A stretch of 64,000 nucleotides of DNA from Hofstenia miamia (lineage: Eukaryota > Xenacoelomorpha > Acoela), in NCBI GenBank assembly GCA_004352715.1, contig SCFE01000001.1, positions 439,316 through 503,315 of the forward strand, in the 5' to 3' direction. Below the pieces are notes generated by a model, which saw only the letters and a program-made list of their open reading frames with translations, ran no database searches and was not told the origin of the DNA. The translations under genes were made by a program, and so were the position numbers. Of the stretch, positions 22,694-32,627 are shown in pieces; position 1 is the first letter of the stretch; each line of letters opens with the position of its first letter.

Positions 22694-24128
22694 CCTTTGA
22701 TTTTAGTGAACTGATGCCATTAATTGAAATCGTGTATCCCGACCAATCAACACTAGCTTTCGTAAATTCACACTTGCTTTTCTTTAAGGTAATTCCTTGT
22801 ACACGAAATCGATCTAATACTCATGCTAATAATCTTATATGTTCTTCGGTATCACCCATATTCACAATTAGGATGTCATCCATGAACCAGAAGACGCCAT
22901 CTTTACCAATTAAAAGACAATCCATTAACTTTTGAAAACACAGTGGTATGTCTCTAAGTCCGTAGAAACCTCTGATAAAACAATACATTCCAGAATGTTT
23001 GCCATTAGTAATTGCGAATCCACATAAATGCTTTGTGTCCTCATGTAGCTTGAGCTGTCCGAAAGCATAATCAACGTCAAGTTTTGATATAAGTAGCTGC
23101 TTCTTATTTTTTCTTATTCCATTGTCAATTAAGGAACTCACTTTATCCATAAGTTGTTCCATAATTTGTTCAATATTTGAAAGTAGATATCGCTTCTTAA
23201 TTATGTTATCAAGAGCTATCTTAACAGAGCCATCCTTTTTACAGTAATAACAGGCCAATCTTGTACATTAGCATCTTCTACTTTTTCAATAAATCCCCCC
23301 GGCAAGCAATCTGGCTAGTTCTGAATCAACTTTATCTTGTAGTGCATAAGGAATTGGTCTGGGTTTTTGTTGAATAGGTTGTGCTACTGGCTTAATTTCA
23401 GCTTTCAAGCCATAATCTTTAGCAATTCCATTTCCACGGAAAACATCATTATTTGAGTTTAATAAAGAGTTTAGTTCAGTGTCACTTTGAACTGTATTTA
23501 TAGAACTATTAGAACTTTCAAAATTTATACTAAAGCCAAATTTTTTAAATAAATCGCGACCAAGTAAATTCGGATAATCTCCATCTAAAACAATAATGTT
23601 TGTTTTTGTCTCTATTTCTCTAAACACACAATTGCAATTAGAACTTCTCCAATTTTTAATCTATTTCTGTTGTAGTAACAATTTATTTTGTATCTGGTCT
23701 TTTCAACATGTTGATCCCGTATTAGATCTGTTTCCAATGTACTATAAGCGCATGTTAATGCTAGTTCGCGTAAACTACTTACATAGTCAATATTTTCATC
23801 TGACGATTGTATTCGCTGACGAAATTTTAATCTTTATCCCACCACATTAACTTTTGGCTTGAATACTTCATCACATTTTGACAGTAACTGTTGACAATTT
23901 AATCTATTGAATTCAGATTCAGAACAATTTGCAAAAAATCGTCTTTGCCCTTCAATTCCCATTTAATGTAGGAAAATATTCTTTTCCTTTTCAGCAGAAA
24001 TATCATCTGGAAATTCTGCTAATAAATATGTTTTGAATGAAACGATCCAATCCATCGCATCCAATGTATTACCGGCTCGCTCGGGCAAGACAAGAATGAC
24101 TGCTGGCCTTGAATTGCTGACTGCGCCA
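22694..24128 (-). pseudogene. Ty3/gypsy-like retrotransposon internal region (gag-PR-RT fragments)
   Basis: Reading leftwards from ATG 24129: a gag-like stretch (MAQSAIQGQQ, later NTLDAMDWIVSFKTYLLAEF and FFANCSESEFNRL), then a protease C-terminal part (VLDGDYPNLLGRDLFKKFG), the PR-RT linker (VAQPIQQKPRPIPYALQDK), and RT: KLDVDYAFGQLKLHEDTKHL, GFYGLRDIPLCFQKLMD and the catalytic box FWFMDDILIV. This order is that of a Ty3/gypsy Pol. RNase H and integrase are absent and there are several frameshifts, so the element is deleted and dead. The gag ATG spans the LTR/internal junction. The PR active site (DTG) is not visible in the surviving frame. Confidence 0.8.
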
Positions 24129-24225
24129 TGTTATGTTCTTAATTGATAGAACGCAATAGTCAACTGTATTTCGTAACTTACAAATTACAACTGATCAGAA
24201 TTTATCCTAACGTTTACTACAATAC
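24129..24225 (-). repeat. LTR (5' copy, at least this part) of gypsy-like element
   Basis: Starts TGTTATGTTCTTAATTGATA and matches 22596-22693. The full LTR probably extends right beyond 24225, but the other copy is truncated so the end cannot be set. The first base of the gag start codon is the LTR terminal base (24129). Confidence 0.7.
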
Positions 24226-25690
24226 GACCGGTCTTTGTTGTTCAGTTTACATAATTATTTATTGTAGTAATCCAATATATCACACAATTATATTTCGCCC
24301 AGACCCGAGATACGGTGAGCACAAGTTTCTGAACAGCGTTATTCTCTTTGTTACTGGTATCTGAATCACCATCGAATTCCATAATTCTTTCTGCAGCCAT
24401 TTAATAATGCGGCGCTCTAGGTAGATATAACCACTGTAAGAAGGCTGATAATAATAAATAACTTAGGTAAATAGGCTTATTGTATCATTACTGTGAATGA
24501 AATTGTATAACTCTCCCCATTATTAGAACGCTTTTGTGTACATACTTGTAATTTTCCTTAAACTTATCATTTTTATTATTTTGTAAAATAATTTGTTTAA
24601 ATATGCAAAGTTGGAGAATACCGCAATTCCAGTAATGGTGATATTCTGATCTTATTCGATCTCTTTTTATGATAGTTCTTGATGTAATGAAAATTTTGTG
24701 GAAATGGTCCATTCGAATTCATTCCTCCCTTTGTCTATTATTTTATTCAGACGGTGAAGCTTACGTGACCATTAGCGCTGATGCATTTATTTCTTTTGAA
24801 GGTCAAATGTTTAACATTAATATTTTCAATTTAGTGTTCATTAGCAACATACTTCAGTAAGTGGCATTTATTTTGCTTAGTTCAAAGGCTTTCTATCTTT
24901 CGGTTTTGGTTCGAAATTAATTCGTCCCAATTTCTCTTATTTGCACTGGTCGCATCGAATCTATGTTCACTTTGATTTCATGTTCACTTTTTCAAATAAT
25001 TGCACTTATGAGCATTTAATCAACTACGATTTCGGTAGAACGCGCATTTAATTTCAAAACACTGGATTTCCTTTGCCTGTCACCAGCACGTACAATCAAT
25101 TAATCAACTTTCACCGAGTAGGCTTTTCATTCAGATAATTGCAAGTTTTATTTCTTTAACAATGTAACTTTTTCGCTGCTTTAAATCTTTGCTAAAAGGA
25201 ATTATTTTAAATTCCCATCAATTCTTTCCTACTTTAAAATATTTCTTCATTGCTCTTATTTAAAAGCGCTTATTAACGAAATTTTTACTTTCAATCATTG
25301 AAACTTTTCTTATAGTCGATATAGGGTTTATCAGGGGTTCTAACTTTTGACATTTTCTTAAGATTCTGTGCCATGCATCCTTGATATTTAATTGGAGCAG
25401 TGCTAAGTGTAACTATATACAATTTCAGCGTTTAATGTTTATTTTATTGAATCCTGCATTAGAAGCAGGCCTGACCCACCCTCACATAATGGAATATAAC
25501 GTGGGGATCCCTCCGTCACAGATCATGTGTATGCATATCTTTACTATTTTTCTTTGTAAAATTTGTTAGCTGTTTTCAAGAAACCCCAAGCAAAATTAAA
25601 GTGAAATATAGGTTTCTTTCAATCCACACTATAACAGTTCACATCTATCCAAAATATTTTCCAAAAAATGTACGGCGCATCATCAGCATT
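24226..25690. other. intergenic or LTR remainder, no gene seen
   Basis: No coding signature found on either strand. Confidence 0.4.
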
Positions 25691-25910
25691 GATTGTACCA
25701 CTACTAGTACAAGCAATTGGTCAACATATCAAGGTATGATGCATTTTCTCAGATTTATTGCTGATGGGTATTAATACACTTCATCTATTGACCATTTTCT
25801 ATGAACATCCGCTTGTAAATTTTAGAATCGCTTGTGACATTGCTAGTATAAGCAATGGGTAAATATATTAAGATATGCTGCGTATTTCTGAGATTTATGA
25901 AGATGTTCTC
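25691..25910. repeat. diverged direct repeat pair
   Basis: 25691-25765 (GTACCACTACTAGTACAAGCAA ... CTCAGATTTATTGCTGATG) and 25833-25910 (GTGACATTGCTAGTATAAGC ... CTGAGATTTATGAAGATG) share order and about 75% of positions; period ~143 bp. Confidence 0.55.
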
Positions 25911-26084
25911 TAAATTGATGACAGTGATCAATACATTTTTACTTTTGGACTTGAATGATTATTGTAAATGACTTCTTACTAGTTTTGTATTCCATTTTGC
26001 CATTAATAATGTAGAATCACTGGGTTGAATCTAGAGAGAACTATGCCAGAGAACTTAATGTCAAAGCAGAAGGTCGCTGTAGGT

Positions 26085-26296
26085 GAACATTAACTAGAGC
26101 AACAGTGATTCCAACTACGTAACGAGAGAAAGCAATTTAACTGAACTATTTTCTCTGTTTACAGATGCTTTGGTGTGTCTTATATACAATGCGTATTTAC
26201 AATATGTACAAACATGAAAACAACTAGTCACTAGTAAACACGAAAAGCGCGTGAGTTGGCCGATAAATAACAACAACTACCGACTGATGTTACAAT
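26085..26296 (+). repeat. dispersed repeat, left copy
   Basis: Shares ACTAGAG, CTATTTTCTCTGTTTACA, ACAATATGTACAAACA, AACACGAAAAGCG and CCGA(C)TGATGTTACAATA with 29830-30003 in the same orientation. It may be an LTR or SINE-type repeat; no family recognised. Confidence 0.6.
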
Positions 26297-28238
26297 AAAA
26301 CAAAATCTGTTTCTAGTATATGTGCGAGATTACCTGATTAGTTTAAATGTTTTTACGCTGCATTATTATTTTCTGTAATTATTGAGAAATACGTTGGATT
26401 TAAATCAATGGTTAAAATTGTTTCATCCTGTCCTCTTTATATGATGGAATTTTGAAGAATTAATTCATCTTATCTCTGTAAATCACCATCGCTTTCTTAA
26501 TCGGCTTTTAGCTCTTAGAGATATCACACGTTTCTGTGGATTTACTTCTCACAGTTGTAACCATTGTACATGAATTCGTTATAGAATTTGCCCCGATAGC
26601 GGTGTATAATTAGCACGTGGAAAATTTTATTTTTAAATTGGAGTTTAAGAATGTCTAGCAGGCGAGTATATATAAGCATTTTGTAATTAATATTTTAATT
26701 GGCTTGGTGAATTATGCAACGCGGCGTTAATTAAATTTGTTCTCTTAAATTTGCTTTATTTTAAAGTAGCTTACGAATACTTTTATATTGCACTTTGCTT
26801 AACGACCTCTGCTCATATAACAAAAGTTGTTCGTTTGATATAATATTTTTCTAAAGAAATTTAGCTGCTATGTTTTTGGATTAGCGATCATTTATTAACT
26901 TAATCCAATTTGTCTTCACATATTTTTCTGCAGATTGTTGGTTAGAGAAGAGATATAAAGGCTGTATTAGCGCGGCACTTAAACAATCATTGGAATTGAT
27001 TGTAATAAGATTATCGTTTCCAATATTTGTCATCGCACACAATCAATGGCTATACGTATAATCGATTGATTATGTAGGCTAATCTTATGTTAATCAATAG
27101 GAAAAGATTTCATAGAATTTCTGTCAAAGCATTCAACCGACTATAAATTCATTTGTTTTTTTAATTTTGGGGTGCTGCTCATTGTTTTAATATTTTCCGT
27201 TATTTATAGACATAAGTTTTCCTTAGACAAACATTCACTTATTTAGGCATTTGTAAATTTGTTATTGAGAAGTCAATTAAATATGTTGGTGATAATATAT
27301 TGTAATTGCCTGATGTATTAAAGAAGTTTAAAATCTGTTTCTATAGTAGTTTTAAAATATAGTGTGAGAAATTTCATAAATTTTGGGCAAAGATGTTAGA
27401 CTACCAGAATTTTTGAATAATTTTTCGTATATTTGAATTAAATTTAGAATCGCATTTTAATCGAGTTTAGTAGGTTTTTACTTTGACGCAAATGTTGTTT
27501 AATTGAAAGAATTGCTGATGCATGTAATCATACAATGCTTATTGAGTGATGTAACTAGAAAATATCCGTTTTAAATGTCTCAAATGATGCATGCTGGAAG
27601 CTTTCGTAATCTGTTGCATCGGTATTGTATTTGTGAACTGGTTGCTGCCCATCTGTTTTTTTGTATTAAATTCAAGCTGGATAACAAAAATTGACTGAAA
27701 CATAGACTTCTGTGGCATAATCGGCAAACAAGTGGGGATTCTGCACTTCAAAGTCATCAAGTTCTTACAGAATTTCTACACAACTATTCAATCAAAACTA
27801 AGGTTTTAAGTTCCCTTAAATCATGGGCCAAGAGTATGCTCAGTTTTGAAAAAACCGTCTTCAAGGTTGCACATTTTGCAAGAGTAAGTAATCAGAGGGC
27901 AACAAGTTTCCGTTTACCTGGATGATTGTTATCGCTTACAGTTGAATGGTACAAATGAGAGGAAATTAACTGTTTTTCAACAAATAGGCAAAAATTGAAC
28001 GACCGTACCCAAAAATGGACTGAATAGATCTTATTCACTTTATAATCACCATATTTATCACTAATATTCACAACAAAATCACACTAAATTGATATTAAAT
28101 TAATGTAGTTGCTATGTGATATCTTCAGAACCCCCCCCAAAGGGGGAACGTTCCCCCTGCCCTCACATAGCACAGACGCTTCCATTCCTCATGAAATGTA
28201 TGCCTATGACTATCATCGTACATATATATTAAGTATTT
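26297..28238. other. no gene recognised
   Basis: 27775-27920 (+) has a short readable stretch (SLKSWAKSMLSFEKTVFKVA) that might be a far-upstream part of the transposase relic at 28239; not supported by motif. Confidence 0.3.
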
Positions 28239-29600
28239 GATCTATTAATGAAGCGGTTTCAATTGATTCTTTTATGTATCCGCCTTACAATCATGTGAGA
28301 GAAGCCAAATTGACCTGCTTACCTAGTTCTGTGTCATCATGGAATATAACAGATTATTCAGTAGAGATAGAGCTTCGGGATTTAAATGATCATCCATTTA
28401 AAAGAATTGTATCATTTAGTAGTTGTGATCTTACAAGTATGACAAATGTAACTAAATATTTCAAAGTAGGATTTTATGGTACAAGCGCACTTGATATTTA
28501 CAAGCAAGTATCACCTGATGAACCTAACAGGGGTCTTGCTGTCGAAAGTTGCCTGTTCATTACTTCATTAGTACCTCTTCAATTGGTTGGTGTTAACAAT
28601 GAAAATGACAATATAACCATTTGGAAAAACTCAGTCATTTTCCACATCATTCTGCCGTCCCATAAAGTTCCAGTATGCAAAAGAAACCCAAGAATTAATT
28701 CAGTGGGAAGAAAAATATTTGAAATCAAAGGACGATGAGTTGCAGCCAACAAAGATTGGAGATGTTTACATACATCATAATGTCTAACCATGATTGATGG
28801 CAAAGTTTCATCACTTCCTTCAAGTGTTTAAATTCAATGCAGTGCTGCAGCTTATGCGTGACCTCTCCAATTCAGATGAATAATATAAATATCATCAGAA
28901 ATCTTAATGTTGTCATTCAAGGACTAAATTTGGTTTGTCCACACTACACACTTGGATAAGATGTATGGAGTGTAAACTTCGTATAGCTTACAAAATTTCA
29001 ATTCAAAAGTGGTAAACAAGGTCTCCTGATGAATAAGAAGCAGTTAAGCAAACTAAGGTAAACATTTAACAGATTCAAGAATGATCTTGGATTGGTTATT
29101 GATATGCCAAAAGTTACTGCTTCAGGTACTTCAAATGATGGAAACACACAAGGTTTTTCAAAAAATTTTACCCAGATATCCGAGATCTTAAATGTGGACC
29201 TGAAATGATTGAAAATATTCATGCGATGCTGTGTGCTATGCCTTGTGGAAGAAAGATAAATATTTCAACCTTTGAGGATTTATGCGAGGAAACTGTTAAT
29301 ATCTTCTTGTCTAAATATAATTGGTATTATATCACTCAAAGTTTACACAAAATATTGATTCATGGATCAATGATAATTCAAAGTTTCAGCATTCCATTTG
29401 GATTATTATCAGAAGTACAAGAAACAAAAAATAAAGAATTCAAGAAATTCCCTGAAGCACTTACTAGAAAATGTTCCCGAAAGTAGACTAATGAGGATTT
29501 GATGAGACGACTTCTCTGTTCTTCTGACCCTTATATTATTTCAATGAGAAAACCTAAATTAAGCAAGGCAAAGGAGCTACCTTCCTTAACAATAACCATA
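28239..29600 (+). pseudogene. RAG1/Transib-like transposase relic
   Basis: A chain of blocks in changing frames follows the order of the RAG1 core. The longest open frame (28274-28738) starts MYPPYNHVREAKLTCLPSSV, then carries YFKVGFYGTSALDIYKQ, CLFITSLVPLQLVGV and ITIWKNS. Next come WIRCMECKLRIAYK, VIDMPKVTASGTSNDGNTQG (29102-29161), then, in 29205-29486, FLSKYNWYYITQSLHKILIH and LLSEVQETKNKEFKKF, and LMRRLLCSSDPYI. In RAG1/Transib transposases the three catalytic acids sit in 'C-DG-GD', 'CD-GNAAEF' and 'SEGNESGNKLFRRF'. The second (SNDGNT) and third (SEVQETKNKEFKKF) match; at the first the acid is Tyr (GFYGTS where related proteins have G-D-G). Frameshifts and stops confirm decay. The assignment comes from motif order recalled from the family. 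Confidence 0.62.
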
Positions 29601-29829
29601 ATTGCTGTTATTTGATAGAAGATTTGAATTATAAATGATTCAGGAATCATTATATATATATAATATGTATTATATTAATTTTTGTTTAAGTTCTGGTTTT
29701 TTATACATCTTTATGTAGCAAATCAATATATGACATAGATTAGTTTGAATACATGTATTGTATTAAGCACAGATTTCATTTTTGTTATGTAGGTTTGAGG
29801 CAACATTTTTTAGTATATATTTTAGCATC

Positions 29830-29998
29830 ACTAGAGTGCACGGAAGTGCGCTGATTAAGAGAACGCGACTAACTATTTCTCTATTTACAACTGAGTTTGT
29901 CTATTATATACAGTAAATATTGACAATATGTACAAACAATTAAACACGAAAAGCGAGTAATCTGGCTGATACCAAGAAACCGGTAACTGCCGATGTTG

Positions 29999-30003
<5 letters not shown>
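29830..30003 (+). repeat. dispersed repeat, right copy
   Basis: Direct-orientation partner of 26085-26296, on the other side of the RAG1/Transib-like relic, 3.7 kb apart; immediately followed by (TA)n. Confidence 0.6.

Positions 30004-30037
<34 letters not shown>
30001..30037. repeat. (TA)n microsatellite
   Basis: 37 bp of TA. Confidence 0.95.
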
Positions 30038-30041
<4 letters not shown>

Positions 30042-31513
30042 AAATAATCTCTAAATAAACTCAATTTATAATAATTTTGCATTTTTAACCTTCCTACTAC
30101 TTTTGTCCACAAAATGGCATATCTGGCCCATTGTGCATTGTTATCTTTTGTCAAACACCAGATATTTTGATGTCAAACCTAATGATCACAGCATTTACAT
30201 AAGGTATATAAGGCAGAACCAAATTTGCTCTTAGTGATTATGATCACTAACATTTAACATATATTTTGCTATAACAAATTCTTCTTAGTGCTAACAGAAA
30301 CATGAAGCATTCGTAACCTTTTACACAGTCTGTGTTCGAAATTCCCCTCACCCACTGAACCATGGAGCACATAAATGTGTTAGCCAACCTTTGTAATGGC
30401 TGAATAGGTGTAGGGAAAATAATTAACTTTTAGTATTTATAACATAAACATTCCTTATGCTGATTCCATTTGCTACTTTGAAATTTATTTTAAAAAAATA
30501 TGACACTGAAGAGTACATATATTAAATAGTGAACCTCAAATTGAATAGTTGGGTTTAGTTAATATCAACTTTTCTGTTTTGATTAAAATGTCAAAATGCG
30601 CATACCATTCAATTCCCCTAAAAATAATTTTTAGTAGTTGCAAAATTTTCAGAATAATGAATTTATCAATTACTTTGCATGTAGAAATATCTATGCAAAC
30701 ATGACGATATATATATATATATATAATAGTCCCCTCCTCAGAAGAAAAGCTGGGTGCGCCCCTGCATATCTTACAATAATTTTCAAACCAGTCTGTTTTT
30801 TTCAAAAATATTACAGCAAGTGTTTTAAAATTGCAAGCTTGAAACACGAACTATGAGTGAACACGACGGCGACAAGCGCACTTTGTTGTTCAAAAGAGGG
30901 AGGCCATTTACAGCGATAATTTCCGCTCGTCGAATTCACTAGGGCAAACGAAGTTTAATGTTAATGGATTTTGATTGGGCATTGACATCTCCGTATGGAT
31001 TTAGAAACAGACAACTTGAAAAGCATTGAATTCATACCACTGTAAATTTCATTGGTTTTATGTTCATTAAATCAGTATTTTTAATATTTTCCTACATAGT
31101 ATCAAATATTTTAATGTATACATTGTTTTTCAAAACATTTATAAATATGATTTAATTTCTAAAGGTTAAAAATCTAGGTACAACGTTTACTATAATATGA
31201 CCTTTTACAAAATTTCAGAGATTTCTGACTTAAGGATTAAAATTTCTATTGATGTTAAGGTTATCGATGTAAGCTAAACGTGATGAGTAAATTTGATCAA
31301 CTTTTTAAAGCACATTAAAAACTAATTGTAATTTTTACAAGAACCTAAGACATATTTCCAATATATTCGTATAGCATGAGTATCAACCAATAGTTGTGTT
31401 AATTAGACATTCTTCAGAGTATGAAGATAGAGGATACCAAATCACTCCTACAAAGTTTCTGAAATTTATACATGGAAGCCATCTTATATCAATATATGCA
31501 AAATTACATAGCA

Positions 31514-31515
<2 letters not shown>
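30038..31515. other. intergenic, no gene seen
   Basis: Short TA tract at 30707-30725 adjoining a GC-richer patch (CTGGGTGCGCCCCTGCATAT, 30750-30769) that looks like a repeat tail. No coding signature. Confidence 0.45.

Positions 31516-31549
<34 letters not shown>
31516..31549. repeat. (TA)n microsatellite
   Basis: 34 bp of TA adjoining the left end of the Tc1-like element. Confidence 0.95.
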
Positions 31550-31551
<2 letters not shown>

Positions 31552-32141
31552 TACTGGCCAAAAGTTTGGGTGTAGTAACCTGTCTAAAGCGTGTTTTATG
31601 CTATTTCGTGGAAACTTCGTAAAATTCCAGGAATTCCAAATTTTTTATTAGAATTTACAACAGATTCATTTAGCCACTCAAATTAACACAACTTTAGATT
31701 TACACACAATACATTTTCACTGAAAATCACTATAATTATAGTTTGAAATATGGTCCATGGTAGTGAAATTTCACTAACAACGCGTGCTCAAATTCATATC
31801 TTGTACGTGGAGGGGTACAATTATCGCGCTATAGCTGTTAGAATAGGCGTGTCAGTATCTTCGCTATCCAGAAATGTTACTCGCTATCAGCAACTGCAAA
31901 ATTTTTCCTTTCGCAAGCAGTCTGAAAGACCAAAAGTGACAACCCCTCAGACTGACAGTCTCATTCACCGTTACGTCGTCAATCAACTATTCTCTTCATC
32001 TTCTGAAGTCAAAGCAAATCTGGGTGCGGTAGTGCAGAATGTATCAACATTGTGTTATTATATTGTTTCTACATTGCGTTTTTTAGTGTAAAATACACAA
32101 ATTTCTAAATTTGGAAAGTGTTCCCAAACTTTTAGCCAGTA

Positions 32142-32143
<2 letters not shown>
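31550..32143 (+). mobile_element. internally deleted Tc1-like transposon
   Basis: Ends are inverted repeats: GTACTGGCCAAAAGTTTGGG at 31551 and CCCAAACTTTTAGCCAGTAC ending 32142, the typical Tc1 terminus (CAGT-CTGGCCAAAAGTTT). The element is ~594 bp and lies between two (TA)n tracts. The frame 31750-32091 holds the N-terminal paired-type helix-turn-helix of a Tc1 transposase (LTTRAQIHILYVEGYNYRAI, then IGVSVSSLSRNVTRYQ and TTPQTDSLIHRYVV). It ends where the catalytic domain should start (SSSSEVKANLG), so the DDE core is deleted. It could only be moved in trans. Confidence 0.85.

Positions 32144-32172
<29 letters not shown>
32144..32172. repeat. (TA)n microsatellite
   Basis: 29 bp of TA adjoining the right end of the Tc1-like element. 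Confidence 0.95.
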
Positions 32173-32176
<4 letters not shown>

Positions 32177-32416
32177 TTTCAAAAACGTTCAATAAATTTA
32201 TATACATTGTGATTCTCTTTGCAATCTCTTTCAATAAAACTGTCTCCCATTGATTGAACGACATTTATGACTTAATAGGTTGAAGAGTATAAACAATTAT
32301 GTTGCCAATTTCAGAAGCCGTCAACAAAATGCATCCATTTAGTAAAAAGGTCTCATAAAATACAATATTTCCAAACTTTTCTATTACTTAAAAAAAGAAT
32401 ATGTCAAAAATATCAT

Positions 32417-32627
32417 TACCTTCGCCAAGGAGATTGTTTTTGGTATCGTTGGTGTTTGTCTGTTTGTCTGTTAGCAACTTTACGGAAAAAATAATCGATG
32501 GATTGACCTCAAATTTTCACCAGAGGTGCGTCTCCGCCCAAGAAGGAATCCATTAAATGTTGGTGCTGATCCGGGGGACACAAGCTGCGTCGCGGAGGTC
32601 TGCGCTCTCCGAGTGCTTTTCTAGTTA
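32417..32627 (+). repeat. dispersed interspersed repeat (CCGCCAAGGAG ... GCGGAGGTCTGCGCTCTCC type)
   Basis: A ~211-bp block far richer in GC than its surroundings. It starts TACCTTCGCCAAGGAGATTG, has GTTTGTCTGTTTGTCTGTTAG and a 'GGATTGACCTCAAATTTTCACC' middle, and ends GTCGCGGAGGTCTGCGCTCTC then CGAGTGCTTTTCTAGTT. Repeats with this beginning and end are widespread in aquatic animal genomes; I recognise it from memory and give no family name. Confidence 0.6.
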
